Below, in pieces: positions 8,772 through 18,264 of a DNA stretch of 64,000 nucleotides. This DNA comes from Desulfovulcanus ferrireducens (lineage in GTDB: Bacteria > Desulfobacterota > Desulfovibrionia > Desulfovibrionales > Desulfonatronovibrionaceae), in the NCBI RefSeq assembly GCF_018704065.1, contig NZ_JAGUQP010000016.1:1-64000 (forward strand). The letters run 5' to 3'. The translations under genes were made by a program, and so were the position numbers. Below the pieces are notes generated by a model. It had not been told where the DNA came from, searched no databases, and saw only the letters and a list, made by a program, of their open reading frames with translations. Numbering within the stretch: position 1 is the first letter of the stretch; every line of letters starts with the position of its first letter.

Positions 8772-9314
8772 ATGAGTGCCGACTTAAGTCAACTAAAAGA
8801 GACTGACGCCTGTAGCCAGGCTAATTGCAGTGATGAGCGTGCCGGGCATATCCGAAGTTTTTGTCTTTCCCCAAACAAGCTGATTTTTGCAGCGAAAAAG
8901 TTGGATGAGCTTGGTTATTTTCTGGAAGATGTTTCTTGCGTTCACGTGAAGGAAGGCTTTGAACTGGTTTATCATTTTGATCACTGGGATAATCCAGGGA
9001 GAATTGTCTTACGGACCATAATTAGTGAAGATAAAAAAGAAGCTGATTCTATTGCTCGTATCTTTCCAGGCGCAGACTGGCATGAAAGAGAGTGTTATGA
9101 TTTCTTTGGCATCAGGTTTAAAGGACATTCCAATCTTATTCCCCTGCTTTTGCCCCCGGAAATAGATAACCCCCCTCTACTTAAAAAGGAGAAAGAAAAA
9201 AAAGATTTAAAACAACTTCTACCTGATCCCGAAAATGTTTTGACTTCTCCCCAGGATGAGGAATTTATGGAATATATTTTACAATGCTCAAAATCTAAAA
9301 GCAAAGAAGAATAG
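8772..9314 (+). CDS. nuoC: NADH-quinone oxidoreductase subunit C
   Basis: 180 residues of the 30-kDa subunit family. The signature WHERECYDFFGIRFKGH lies around 105-121, preceded by the beta-rich domain. The C-terminal tail is shorter and more charged than in NuoC proteins of canonical aerobic complex I. It is not fused to NuoD, unlike E. coli. It sits 2 bp after nuoB and 2 bp before nuoD, with site AAAGGAG. Confidence 0.93.
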   Translation: MSADLSQLKETDACSQANCSDERAGHIRSFCLSPNKLIFAAKKLDELGYFLEDVSCVHVKEGFELVYHFDHWDNPGRIVLRTIISEDKKEADSIARIFPGADWHERECYDFFGIRFKGHSNLIPLLLPPEIDNPPLLKKEKEKKDLKQLLPDPENVLTSPQDEEFMEYILQCSKSKSKEE

Positions 9315-9316
9315 CA

Positions 9317-10474
9317 ATGCTCGATCTTAAGCTCGATACCAGCGGAGATTTTTATACCCGTAAATTTCAGCCCACACCAGAAGAAGACAAGCTTATTTTA
9401 AACATGGGTCCGCAACACCCATCTACCCATGGTGTTTTGCGGATCATCTTGGAAATAGATGGCGAATACATTTTAAGGGCTGAGCCGGTTTTAGGGTACG
9501 TTCACCGCATGCAGGAAAAGATGGCAGAGGTGAAAACCTATGTCCAATATCTGCCTAACATGGGCCGTGTAGATTATCTACATGCCCTGGCCTGGAATTG
9601 GGCCTATGTAGGTGCGGTGGAAAAGCTCATGGGGCTAGAAGTCCCTGAACGGGCCGAGTATATTCGGGTTATTACCTGCGAACTAAACCGTATAAACTCC
9701 CATCTCTTGTGGTGGGGGGCCTATCTTTTAGACTTGGGTGCTTTTACTCCCATTATGTACGCTTTTGCTGATCGCGAAATTGTCATGGACATTTTGCAAA
9801 GGATAACCGGCTCAAGACTTACCTATTGTTACTATCGTTTTGGGGGAGTAAGCGCTGATATTGACCAGAAGTTTATCGATGACACCAAAGAGTTCTGTAA
9901 ATACATGCGTTCGCGCTTTCCCATGTATAAAGATCTGGTCACAGACAACATAATCTTGCGCAAAAGAGTAGAAGACATCGGTCATATTAGTTTAGAGACC
10001 TGCCGTAAATATGGGGCCACCGGCCCGGTCTTGCGGGGTTCAGGAAAATCCTATGACGTACGCCGAGCTGAACCATATTCTGTCTATGATCGCTTTGATT
10101 TTGAAATTCCTGTCTACAATACTAGAGACGCTTTCGCCAGATATCTGGTGCGCATGGATGAAATGGAGCAGAGTCTGCGCATTATTGAACAGGCACTGGA
10201 TAGCCTGCCGGGAGGGGACTATATTCATCCCAAGGTACCCAAAATTCTCAAACCTCCAAAGGGCGAAGTATATTTTGCTGTCGAAGGTGCAAGAGGAAAA
10301 ATTGGCATCCACCTGGTGAGCGACGGCTCAAAAAATCCATATCGACTCAAGCTACGCTCACCTAGCTTTTCGAATTTAAGCCTTTTTAGAGATGTAGCCA
10401 GAGGTACGCTTCTGGCCGATGCAGTGTCCATTTTAGGTAGTCTGGACCTTGTTATCCCGGAGATTGACCGATGA
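9317..10474 (+). CDS. nuoD: NADH-quinone oxidoreductase subunit D
   Basis: 385 residues of the 49-kDa subunit. It shows NMGPQHPSTHGVLR (the histidine loop at the quinone headgroup), GYVHRMQEKMAE, and the GRVDYLHALAWNWAY helix. It descends from [NiFe]-hydrogenase large subunits, but the nickel cysteine pairs are absent, which separates it from hydrogenase homologues. With NuoB it forms the quinone site. It overlaps nuoH by 4 bp (ATGA). Confidence 0.96.
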   Translation: MLDLKLDTSGDFYTRKFQPTPEEDKLILNMGPQHPSTHGVLRIILEIDGEYILRAEPVLGYVHRMQEKMAEVKTYVQYLPNMGRVDYLHALAWNWAYVGAVEKLMGLEVPERAEYIRVITCELNRINSHLLWWGAYLLDLGAFTPIMYAFADREIVMDILQRITGSRLTYCYYRFGGVSADIDQKFIDDTKEFCKYMRSRFPMYKDLVTDNIILRKRVEDIGHISLETCRKYGATGPVLRGSGKSYDVRRAEPYSVYDRFDFEIPVYNTRDAFARYLVRMDEMEQSLRIIEQALDSLPGGDYIHPKVPKILKPPKGEVYFAVEGARGKIGIHLVSDGSKNPYRLKLRSPSFSNLSLFRDVARGTLLADAVSILGSLDLVIPEIDR

Positions 10475-11439
10475 TAAATCTACCCATGCCTTTGATCCAA
10501 ATCCTGATCGGCCTTGTGGCCATTCTGGCCTTTGTTGGTCTTAATGGTCTGGTCTTAGTTTACCTGGAAAGAAAAATCGCCGGACATGTTCAAAGGCGTC
10601 CAGGTCCCTTTGAAGTCGGGCCACATGGAATTTTACAGCCGCTGGCTGACGCTGTTAAACTTGTTGGTAAGCAACTAATCACGCCAAAAGGTGCTGATGC
10701 AGTGCTTTACTGGGCCGCGCCCATTATTTCCTTTGCTCCGGCCATTGTCTGCTTTTTACCCATACCCTTTGGGCCAACCCTTACGAATATCAATATTAAT
10801 GCAGGTTTAGTTTTAATTTTAGCTTTTACAGGATTAAATGTCCTGGCCTTGTGTCTGGCCGGATGGAGTTCCCAGAACAAATGGTCTCTCTTGGGGGCAG
10901 CCAGGGATATTTCTCAGTCTGTAGCTTATGAAATCCCCCTGCTCCTTTCAATTTTGCCTATCATGATGCTTAGTGGCAGTCTTAACCTCTATGAAATATC
11001 CACTTCCCAAGGAGCATGGCCCTGGCAATGGTATATAGTTTATCAGCCCCTGGCCTTCATTATCTTTTTTGTCTGTATCCTGGCAGAAACCAACAGAGCT
11101 CCTTTTGACCTGCCGGAAGCTGAAAGCGAACTTACGGCTGGGTTCCACACCGAGTATTCAGGCATGGGCTTTGGACTATTTTTCCTGGCTGAATACTCCT
11201 ACATGATTGTGGCCTGCGCCATGGCCTCTATTCTCTTTTTGGGAGGTTTTAATGGACCTCTTGCCTCTGGTTGGTGGTGGTTTTTACTCAAAGTTTATGC
11301 CCTGCTCATTGTTATGATGTGGCTTAGATGGACTTATCCCCGGGTTCGTTTTGATCAATTGTTAAATATTTGCTGGAAGTGGCTCATTCCTTTGTCTTTG
11401 GTAAATCTATTGTTCACAGCATTGGTAATCAAACTGTGA
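10471..11439 (+). CDS. nuoH: NADH-quinone oxidoreductase subunit H
   Basis: 322 residues with eight predicted helices. The conserved VYLERKIAGHVQRRPGPFE segment near the start and the acidic channel loop AETNRAPFDLPEAESELTAG are both present, followed by FHTEYSGMGFGLFFLAEY. NuoH connects the quinone cavity to the membrane arm and starts the charge relay. A 126-bp gap without a gene separates it from nuoI. I see no terminator there. Confidence 0.96.
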   Translation: MINLPMPLIQILIGLVAILAFVGLNGLVLVYLERKIAGHVQRRPGPFEVGPHGILQPLADAVKLVGKQLITPKGADAVLYWAAPIISFAPAIVCFLPIPFGPTLTNININAGLVLILAFTGLNVLALCLAGWSSQNKWSLLGAARDISQSVAYEIPLLLSILPIMMLSGSLNLYEISTSQGAWPWQWYIVYQPLAFIIFFVCILAETNRAPFDLPEAESELTAGFHTEYSGMGFGLFFLAEYSYMIVACAMASILFLGGFNGPLASGWWWFLLKVYALLIVMMWLRWTYPRVRFDQLLNICWKWLIPLSLVNLLFTALVIKL

Positions 11440-11565
11440 AAAAATCCTGGATAATCAAGCGAGACTAAAGAAAAAATGCGATGTAAGTCCATAAACCAAA
11501 ATCTCTAAATATATATAACCATAAAATAGCCTAACAAATTCAAACAAAACACAAATCGCGAAAGA

Positions 11566-12117
11566 ATGATGGTCAAAAAAATAAAACAAACTTTTACGGA
11601 CTTGTGGAGCCTTGTTGTTGGTCTTAAAGTAACCGGGAAAAATTTTTTCCAGCCTCAGCTAACTGTGCATTATCCACGTGAAACCGTTGACACCTTGGAT
11701 GGCTACCGCGGCCATGTTGAACTTGTGCCCAAAAAAAACGACCCTTTTAATCCTATATGCATAGCTTGTGGGACCTGCGCCAAAATCTGTCCCTCTAACT
11801 GTATAACTTTGCACGTAAAGAAGGTTACGGAACCAGCTCCTTCAGCTAAAAAAGAGGATTCTGCTTCACAAGAACCCGTACAGAACAATCAGAAAGCGGC
11901 GTCGCCCAAAAAACCTAAAACAAAAAGGGTACTGGAGGCTTTTGAATTAAATTACAATTACTGTAGTCTATGCGGATTATGCGCCCAAAGTTGCCCTCTA
12001 GGCGGTCTGCGTTTTTCAAAAAACGTTTATCTTGCTGGCGTCTCACCTAAAGAATTTGAAATTGATCTTCTGGCCAGAATGCGCAGTCAAAGCCAGATAG
12101 CCAAGGAGGAAAATTAG
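11566..12117 (+). CDS. nuoI: NADH-quinone oxidoreductase subunit I with inserted linker
   Basis: 183 residues of the two-cluster ferredoxin subunit. The first motif is CIACGTCAKICP (about 65-76), the second CSLCGLCAQSCP (about 133-144). In typical NuoI the two motifs are about 30 residues apart; here the gap is about 55, because a low-complexity Lys/Ala/Pro/Ser-rich stretch (about 85-121) is inserted. It carries electrons to N2. Two ATG codons are adjacent at 11566 and 11569 and either could be used. Confidence 0.92.
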   Translation: MMVKKIKQTFTDLWSLVVGLKVTGKNFFQPQLTVHYPRETVDTLDGYRGHVELVPKKNDPFNPICIACGTCAKICPSNCITLHVKKVTEPAPSAKKEDSASQEPVQNNQKAASPKKPKTKRVLEAFELNYNYCSLCGLCAQSCPLGGLRFSKNVYLAGVSPKEFEIDLLARMRSQSQIAKEEN

Positions 12118-12119
12118 AG

Positions 12120-12650
12120 ATGCTAACCCTGGCCTATGTAGTTTTAATCGGACATTTGGCCCTCATTTTATGTGGAGGTTTTATTACCATACTTGCCAAA
12201 AGTTTGGTCCGGGCATTAACAGGACTTATTATGACCTTGTTTGGCGTGGCCGGACTTTATTTTTTAATGGCAGCCCCCTTTATCGGTCTGATGCAAATCC
12301 TGATCTATGTAGGTGCGGTAAGTGTACTTATTTTCTTTGCCATTATGCTCACTCAGGCCTCAAGTACAGGTGAAGAAGGACAGAAGAAACGCAGGGGGAA
12401 AGTAAAATACGCTGTTATGGCATCATTAGCACCGGCTATTTTTCTGGGGTTGGCAGTAATCCGGACAGCGCCACCAGGTAATCTTACCCCGCAGGAAACC
12501 AGTGTAAAATTTTTAGGGCGTTTTTTATTAGGTCCGTATGCTTTACCATTTGAGCTTATCTCCCTGGTCCTTTTTGTAGCCATGGCCGGCGCGGTCCTTC
12601 TGGGTTTTGAGAAAAGGATACCCCAAGCAGGGCTGGAGACTGAGGACTAA
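12120..12650 (+). CDS. nuoJ: NADH-quinone oxidoreductase subunit J
   Basis: 176 residues with five predicted helices. Helix 3 carries the family motif MQILIYVGAVSVLIFFAIML, containing the pi-bulge region that gates the E channel. The ribosome site AAGGAGGA overlaps the end of nuoI. Length is normal for NuoJ. About 67 bp to nuoK, with no gene between. Confidence 0.94.
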   Translation: MLTLAYVVLIGHLALILCGGFITILAKSLVRALTGLIMTLFGVAGLYFLMAAPFIGLMQILIYVGAVSVLIFFAIMLTQASSTGEEGQKKRRGKVKYAVMASLAPAIFLGLAVIRTAPPGNLTPQETSVKFLGRFLLGPYALPFELISLVLFVAMAGAVLLGFEKRIPQAGLETED

Positions 12651-12717
12651 ATTACCTGAAAAGAGGAGTGCTGTTAAATCATTAAAAACAGCGTAAGCGT
12701 AATAACGAGGGAAGAAA

Positions 12718-13026
12718 ATGACTCCATTGCTCATCTATCAACTAACTGCTGTATTCTTACTCTGTATTGGTCTTTTTGGCCTTGTCTGGAGAAGAACTCT
12801 AGTGGGCATGCTTTTGTCCATAGAACTCATGCTCAATGGTGCTGGTCTAAGTATTATGGCTGCAACGCAACTCACGGATACAGCCAATGAATTGGGCCAG
12901 ATTGGTACCCTCTTGGTCATGGGCATTGCGGCTGCTGAAGCCACTTTGATCCTGGCCATTATTTTGGTTGTCTCTAAAAGGTTTGGCAGTGTAGAACTCA
13001 GGAAACTAACCAGCTTACGGGGATAA
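12718..13026 (+). CDS. nuoK: NADH-quinone oxidoreductase subunit K
   Basis: 102 residues with three helices. The two conserved membrane glutamates are present in IELMLNGAGLSI (helix 2) and AAAEATLILAI (helix 3). It is homologous to MrpC and forms part of the proton path between NuoJ and the first antiporter-like subunit. It is followed 1 bp later by an antiporter-like gene rather than by a canonical nuoL. Confidence 0.95.
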   Translation: MTPLLIYQLTAVFLLCIGLFGLVWRRTLVGMLLSIELMLNGAGLSIMAATQLTDTANELGQIGTLLVMGIAAAEATLILAIILVVSKRFGSVELRKLTSLRG

Positions 13027-13027
13027 A

Positions 13028-14512
13028 ATGACTAAATTCATCGCCTCTGCCGTTATTCTTTTGCCTTTGGGAATTACCCTTGTGGCTCCATTTTTTATCT
13101 GGCTACTTAGAAAAAATATAAACTTACGCGAAGCCGTCTCTTTGGTTGCTGCCTCTGCCACTTTTCTTTCAGTATTATCCTTGGTCCCTAAAGTACTTGC
13201 CGGTCACATCTATCTCTTTCAGCTATTTGAGCTTTTGCCAGGAATCACGGTCAAGTTCTGTGTAGATGGCTTAAGTCTTATTTTTGCTGTCGTTGCATCT
13301 TTTCTATGGATTTTTGCCACCAGTTATAACATCGGCTACATGCGTTCTTTAAAAGAACACGCCCAGACCAGATATTATTTCTGTTTTGCTGTAGCCATTT
13401 TTGGAGCCATTGGCGTAGCTTTCAGTGCGAACATCTTTACCCTGTACCTATTTTACGAAATCATTACTGTTTTCACCTACCCCCTTGTGGCCCACCATCA
13501 GGATGAAGATGCCTATATAGGAGCCAGAAAATACATCGTCTATTTAATGGGTACATCTAAACTCTTTTTGCTTCCTGCCATGATTATGACCTATGTCCTG
13601 GCAGGGACCCTAGACTTTCACCTAGGCGATATGGTCCAGGGTATTTTTCCACCCAGTGCTGATCCTTTTTGGGTCACTATAACCTATATTTTGTTTATAG
13701 CCGGCTTGGCCAAGGCAGCCATCATGCCCCTGCACAACTGGCTGCCTTCAGCCATGGTTGCACCAACTCCTGTTTCTGCCCTTCTGCACGCTGTGGCAGT
13801 AGTTAAGGCTGGTGTCTTTTCTATCAGCCGAGTCATCCTTTCCGGCTTTGGTATCCAGACTATGGATGCCTTAAACTTAGGCATTCCAACGGCCTATCTG
13901 GCAGCATTTACCATTGTCATAGCTTCTGTCATCGCCCTGACCAAAGACGACCTTAAAGCACGGCTGGCCTACTCAACTGTCAGTCAGCTTTCGTATATCA
14001 TTATCGGTGTGGCCATGCTCACTCCCATGGCCATAACCGGAGGGTTGGCCCATATCGCACACCATGCCTTTAGTAAAATCACTCTATTTTTTGCTGCTGG
14101 TGCCATTTATGTAGCCACCCATTTAAAAAAAATCAGCCTTATGTCTGGCCTGGGCAGAAAAATGCCATGGACCTTTGGCGCCTTTGCCATAGCCTCTCTA
14201 AGCATGATTGGCGTGCCGCCAGTATGCGGATTTGTCAGTAAATGGTATCTGATCAATGGGGCAGTGGACATAAACAGGGTTATATTACTTGCGGCCCTTC
14301 TTCTAAGTACAGCTTTAAATGCCGGCTATTTTGGCCCCATAGTGTATAAAGCTTTTTTTGAACAACCTAAGCCGGAAGTAAATATTGCAGAGATCAAAGA
14401 AGCCCCGCTGACCATGGTCATTCCCCTGACCCTTACAGCGATTATCTCAGTCCTCTTGGGCCTTTATCCTGAGCCGTTCCTACAATTCATCCGCATCTTT
14501 GGTGGAGGTTAA
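13028..14512 (+). CDS. Mrp-type antiporter-like complex I subunit (extra)
   Basis: 494 residues, about 14 helices, proton-conducting antiporter family. The core AKAAIMPLHNWLPSAMVAPT followed by PVSALLHAVAVVKAGVF carries the channel lysines and is closest in look to MrpD and to hydrogenase-4 or formate hydrogenlyase membrane subunits. The family acidic residue on helix 5 is seen in LFYEIITVFTYPLVAHH. No lateral helix follows the last segment, so it is not a full-length NuoL. It stands between nuoK and the NuoL-type gene and is an additional pumping unit beyond the canonical L, M and N. Confidence 0.88.
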   Translation: MTKFIASAVILLPLGITLVAPFFIWLLRKNINLREAVSLVAASATFLSVLSLVPKVLAGHIYLFQLFELLPGITVKFCVDGLSLIFAVVASFLWIFATSYNIGYMRSLKEHAQTRYYFCFAVAIFGAIGVAFSANIFTLYLFYEIITVFTYPLVAHHQDEDAYIGARKYIVYLMGTSKLFLLPAMIMTYVLAGTLDFHLGDMVQGIFPPSADPFWVTITYILFIAGLAKAAIMPLHNWLPSAMVAPTPVSALLHAVAVVKAGVFSISRVILSGFGIQTMDALNLGIPTAYLAAFTIVIASVIALTKDDLKARLAYSTVSQLSYIIIGVAMLTPMAITGGLAHIAHHAFSKITLFFAAGAIYVATHLKKISLMSGLGRKMPWTFGAFAIASLSMIGVPPVCGFVSKWYLINGAVDINRVILLAALLLSTALNAGYFGPIVYKAFFEQPKPEVNIAEIKEAPLTMVIPLTLTAIISVLLGLYPEPFLQFIRIFGGG

Positions 14513-14614
14513 TTGACTCATAGCCTCGCCGAAGGTTGCGCCAAAGGCAGGATAGCTCATGGCTGATGGTTTACAAACTTTAACCAACAAAACCAACTTA
14601 AACAGAGGGAACCA

Positions 14615-14872
14615 ATGTCTAATTTGGGTAAACTCTTTCTCAAAGCCAGAGAAAATGCCTCTTTTTTGGGAAAAATATTCTACGCCATCTTGTTTACTCT
14701 AGTTGCTCTAAACATATTAATCATTCCCCATCATCCTCATTTCGAATTGGAAAAAATCCCTGGGTTCTGGGCCCTGTTTGGAACCATAGCGACCATCGCC
14801 TTAACAAAAATCTGCAAAGGCGCTGCACACACTTTTTTAGGCAAAGACGAGGATTTTTATGACCACAACTAG
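14615..14872 (+). CDS. Small two-helix membrane protein inside the complex I operon
   Basis: 85 residues with two hydrophobic helices (about 20-38 and 50-66), a histidine-rich turn between them (IPHHPHFELEK) and an acidic tail (GKDEDFYDHN). It has a ribosome site (AGAGGGAACC), and the gene overlaps the next one by 14 bp, which argues for a real, coupled gene. It matches no NuoA-N subunit. It may be a structural subunit joining the two Mrp-like antiporter modules. Confidence 0.75.
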   Translation: MSNLGKLFLKARENASFLGKIFYAILFTLVALNILIIPHHPHFELEKIPGFWALFGTIATIALTKICKGAAHTFLGKDEDFYDHN

Positions 14873-16625
14873 CTTTATCCATCCCAGTTTATACTTTATT
14901 GGCCTAAGCCTTATACTTTGCTTCTGGCGAGGAAGTAGCTTTAAATATCTTTTGCCTATACCAGGCATACTGGCCATATTGACTGTTTTGTTTATGCAAA
15001 ATGGGCAATATCTCCAATTTGACTACCTGGGTGTTCATTTGACCTTGGGCAGGGTAGATGAACTAGCCATTGTTTTTGCCCATGTCTTTGCTATCCAGTC
15101 CATTATCGGCTTTATCTTTGCCATGCATCTCAAGGACAAGGCCCAACACATTGCAGCGGCCATGTATGTGGCAGGTGCATTCGGGGCCACCTTTGCCGGT
15201 GACTACCTGACCTTGTTTATATTCTGGGAACTTATGGCTGTGGCCTCCACGTTCCTGGTCTGGTTAAACCGGGTCCAAAAATCCATTGATGCAGGATTTC
15301 GCTACTTTATCTTCCACACATTAGGAGGCCTCTTCCTTTTGGCTGGGCTACTCCTAAGATACAAAATGGTCGGCAATTTCGATTTTGGGCCAATTGATCC
15401 ACATCAGGCCACTATTTACGATTATCTGGTTTTGATTGGTTTTGCTGTTAATGCCGCTATTGTGCCGTTACACGCCTGGCTCCCTGATGCCTACCCGGAA
15501 GCAACCATCACGGGCGCAGTGTTTATGAGCGCCTTTACCACCAAGACAGCTGTTTATGTCCTGGCCAGAGCCTTTGGAGGTTTTGAGATTCTTGCTTACG
15601 CCGGAACAATCATGGCCATTTATGGCGTCTGCTATGCAACCATTGAAAACAATGCCCGCCGCATCCTGGCCTATCATATAGTCTCCCAGGTGGGCTACAT
15701 GGTGGCCGGGATTGGTATAGGTACGACCATGACCATAAATGGTGCCTGTGCCCACGCCTATGCCCATATCCTGTACAAAGGCCTTTTATTCATGGGGGCT
15801 GGAACACTTCTCTATGCTGCGGGCACGGCCAAATTGAGCGAACTCGGCGGGCTAATTGGCAAGCTCCCCTTGGTCTTTATCGGTTACATGATCGGCGCGG
15901 TTTCCATTTCTGGCTTTCCATTGTTCTCCGGGTTTGTGAGCAAAACCATGGTCATTGCCGGCGCAGCTGAAGCCCATCATACGTGGCTGGCTCTAGGACT
16001 AGAATTGGCTGCCGTGGGAACATTCCTCTCTGTAGGTCTAAAACTTCCCTATTTCGCCTTCTTTGGTCCCAAAAATGCTGACGTTAAGTTAAAACCTATC
16101 CCTAAAAATATGTATGTGGCCATGTTCCTCTCCAGTTTCTTATGCTTCTTTATTGGTGTTTATCCAAATTTCTTATATCATCTGCTCCCATTTGAAGTGG
16201 AGTATGTCCCATATACCCCGTGGCACATCTTGCAAAGCTTGCAGCTCTTGGCGTTTACCGGGCTCGGTTTTTATATTTTACGCAAAAAACTTACCCCCGA
16301 GGCCAAGATCAACCTGGATTTCGACTATTTTTACCGCTTATTTGGCCGAGCCTTTCTGGCCTTTTGCCGGCGTCCGGTTGAAGCTGTGGATAATATCTGG
16401 ACAGAAGTTTATGCCCGGATAGGTTTAAGGGGACTTATGGGAACCGCTAAAGGCGCTGCCCTTTTTGACCGCGAAGATATTGACCGTGCTGTTGACGGCA
16501 CTGCTATTTCCGTAATGCGCCTGGGCAAAAATATCACTCGTTTCCAGACAGGTAACATCCAGGACTACCTGGCTACAGCGGTCTTTATAGCCTTGATAAT
16601 CTTTGCGCTGGTATTCTTTGTGTAG
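14859..16625 (+). CDS. nuoL: NuoL-type antiporter subunit with lateral helix
   Basis: 588 residues. The antiporter core reads NAAIVPLHAWLPDAYPEATI then TGAVFMSAFTTKTAVYVLAR, which is Mrp/MnhD-like, while the helix-5 glutamate is in FWELMAVASTFLVW. Unlike the 13028 subunit it continues after the 14-helix core with about 110 residues that resemble the NuoL lateral amphipathic helix and terminal anchor: DREDIDRAVDGTAISVMRLG, then RFQTGNIQDYL and a last membrane segment. It therefore occupies the distal NuoL position. Naming it nuoL is functional rather than strictly orthologous. Confidence 0.85.
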   Translation: MTTTSFIHPSLYFIGLSLILCFWRGSSFKYLLPIPGILAILTVLFMQNGQYLQFDYLGVHLTLGRVDELAIVFAHVFAIQSIIGFIFAMHLKDKAQHIAAAMYVAGAFGATFAGDYLTLFIFWELMAVASTFLVWLNRVQKSIDAGFRYFIFHTLGGLFLLAGLLLRYKMVGNFDFGPIDPHQATIYDYLVLIGFAVNAAIVPLHAWLPDAYPEATITGAVFMSAFTTKTAVYVLARAFGGFEILAYAGTIMAIYGVCYATIENNARRILAYHIVSQVGYMVAGIGIGTTMTINGACAHAYAHILYKGLLFMGAGTLLYAAGTAKLSELGGLIGKLPLVFIGYMIGAVSISGFPLFSGFVSKTMVIAGAAEAHHTWLALGLELAAVGTFLSVGLKLPYFAFFGPKNADVKLKPIPKNMYVAMFLSSFLCFFIGVYPNFLYHLLPFEVEYVPYTPWHILQSLQLLAFTGLGFYILRKKLTPEAKINLDFDYFYRLFGRAFLAFCRRPVEAVDNIWTEVYARIGLRGLMGTAKGAALFDREDIDRAVDGTAISVMRLGKNITRFQTGNIQDYLATAVFIALIIFALVFFV

Positions 16626-16706
16626 AAAACATGTAACTTTTAAGGTTAATAGTCTCTTTAGCCTTATACTTTTTAAACATAAACGCATTAACGGAGCATA
16701 AAGCTT

Positions 16707-18170
16707 ATGAACTCTACCTGGCCTGTTTTGACCAGCCTTATTGCCTATCCTTTGGTTGGCGTGTTGATCCTGGTTTTTGTTCAAAAAGAAAAGTGGGTCC
16801 GCGTTCTTACTCTCATCTTTGGGATCATAGAAATAATCCTGGCCTTGCCCTTACTCAAGTTTAAACTCGGCTCAAGTGCGTTTCAGTTTCAGGAATTTCA
16901 TCCATGGATAACCCAGTGGCAAATTAACTACCACCTGGGCGTTGATGGTATAAGCTATCTCATGGTTCTGTTAACAATTATCCTCCTTCCTCTATGCGTA
17001 CTCTGTTCCTGGACCTATATCGGCAAAAGAATCAAAGAGTTTCATATCTGTCTGCTACTTATGACCTCTGCCTGTATTGGCGTGTTTGTGGCCCTAGACT
17101 TTGTCCTTTTTTACATCTTCTGGGAGGCCATGCTTGTACCCATGTTCCTTCTCATTGCTGTATGGGGTGGCCCAGAACGCAAATACGCATCAATTAAATT
17201 CTTTATCTATACGTTGGCCGGAAGTACCTTGCTTTTAGTGGCCATGATTGCCTTTTACAAACAAGCTGGTACCTTCTCTATCCCTGAACTGATAGCCAAA
17301 GACTATCCCTTCAGGTTCCAATTCTGGGCTTTTCTGGCCATGGCCATTGCCTTTGCCATCAAAGTACCCATGTTTCCCTTCCACACCTGGCTTCCAGCAG
17401 CCCATGTCCAGGCCCCAACCGCTGGTTCTGTTCTTCTGGCCTCAGTACTTCTTAAAATGGGAACATACGGATTCTTGCGTTTCTGCCTCTCCCTGACTCC
17501 CGCAGCCAGTGTCTATTTCGCGCCCATGATGATAGCCATATCCATTGCTTCCATCATCTATGGTGGACTGGTGGCTCTGGGACAAAAAGACATGAAAAAA
17601 CTGATTGCCTACTCTTCTGTAGCCCATATGGGTTTTGTCACTTTGGGCATTTTTATTTTCAACTTACGCGGCGCAGAAGGGGCCCTTATGCAGATGCTCA
17701 ACCACGGCATCACCACCGGAGGCCTGTTTATGCTTGTCGGAGCCATTTATGAACGCAGCCATAGCCGGGAAATATCTGCCAACCAGGGCCTGGGTAAATT
17801 CTTACCCGCGTACCTGTTTTTCTTCGGACTGTTTTCCCTGTCTTCCCTGGCCTTTCCCGGAACCAACAGTTTCGTAGGAGAGGCATTGGTCCTCATCGGT
17901 ACCTTTAAAAAGAATATGCTCCTGGGACTGTTAGCTATTCCAGGTGCGCTTTTAGCCGCTGCCTATATGTTAAGACTTTTACAAAAACTTGCCTGGGGTG
18001 AACCTAGTGCAGCCAAAGGCCAGGACTGGAATGACTTAAGCTTAAGAGAATGGATATACCTCCTTCCTCTGGCTATTCTGGTCATTTACCTTGGCCTGGC
18101 CCCAGGCCTGGCTCTAAAAACAATGGATGCCTCCCTGGCCAAAATCCTAAACCATGTATTGGTTAGATAG
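16707..18170 (+). CDS. nuoM: NADH-quinone oxidoreductase subunit M
   Basis: 487 residues. Canonical NuoM features: NYHLGVDGISYLMVLLT, the helix-5 glutamate in FYIFWEAMLVPMFLLI, and IKVPMFPFHTWLPAAHVQAP followed by TAGSVLLASVLLKMGTYG. KKLIAYSSVAHMGFVTLG is the later discontinuous-helix region. It has a ribosome site (ACGGAGC). Length and motifs are those of ordinary NuoM, so the extra antiporter unit lies elsewhere in the operon. Confidence 0.95.
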   Translation: MNSTWPVLTSLIAYPLVGVLILVFVQKEKWVRVLTLIFGIIEIILALPLLKFKLGSSAFQFQEFHPWITQWQINYHLGVDGISYLMVLLTIILLPLCVLCSWTYIGKRIKEFHICLLLMTSACIGVFVALDFVLFYIFWEAMLVPMFLLIAVWGGPERKYASIKFFIYTLAGSTLLLVAMIAFYKQAGTFSIPELIAKDYPFRFQFWAFLAMAIAFAIKVPMFPFHTWLPAAHVQAPTAGSVLLASVLLKMGTYGFLRFCLSLTPAASVYFAPMMIAISIASIIYGGLVALGQKDMKKLIAYSSVAHMGFVTLGIFIFNLRGAEGALMQMLNHGITTGGLFMLVGAIYERSHSREISANQGLGKFLPAYLFFFGLFSLSSLAFPGTNSFVGEALVLIGTFKKNMLLGLLAIPGALLAAAYMLRLLQKLAWGEPSAAKGQDWNDLSLREWIYLLPLAILVIYLGLAPGLALKTMDASLAKILNHVLVR

Positions 18171-18264
18171 TTGAGCTTTTGAGTAATTGAATGATTGACC
18201 AAAAAACCAATAATCCTTTTAACTATTCAGCCAATAAACTGATAAACTAATAAGGAGCACGGCC

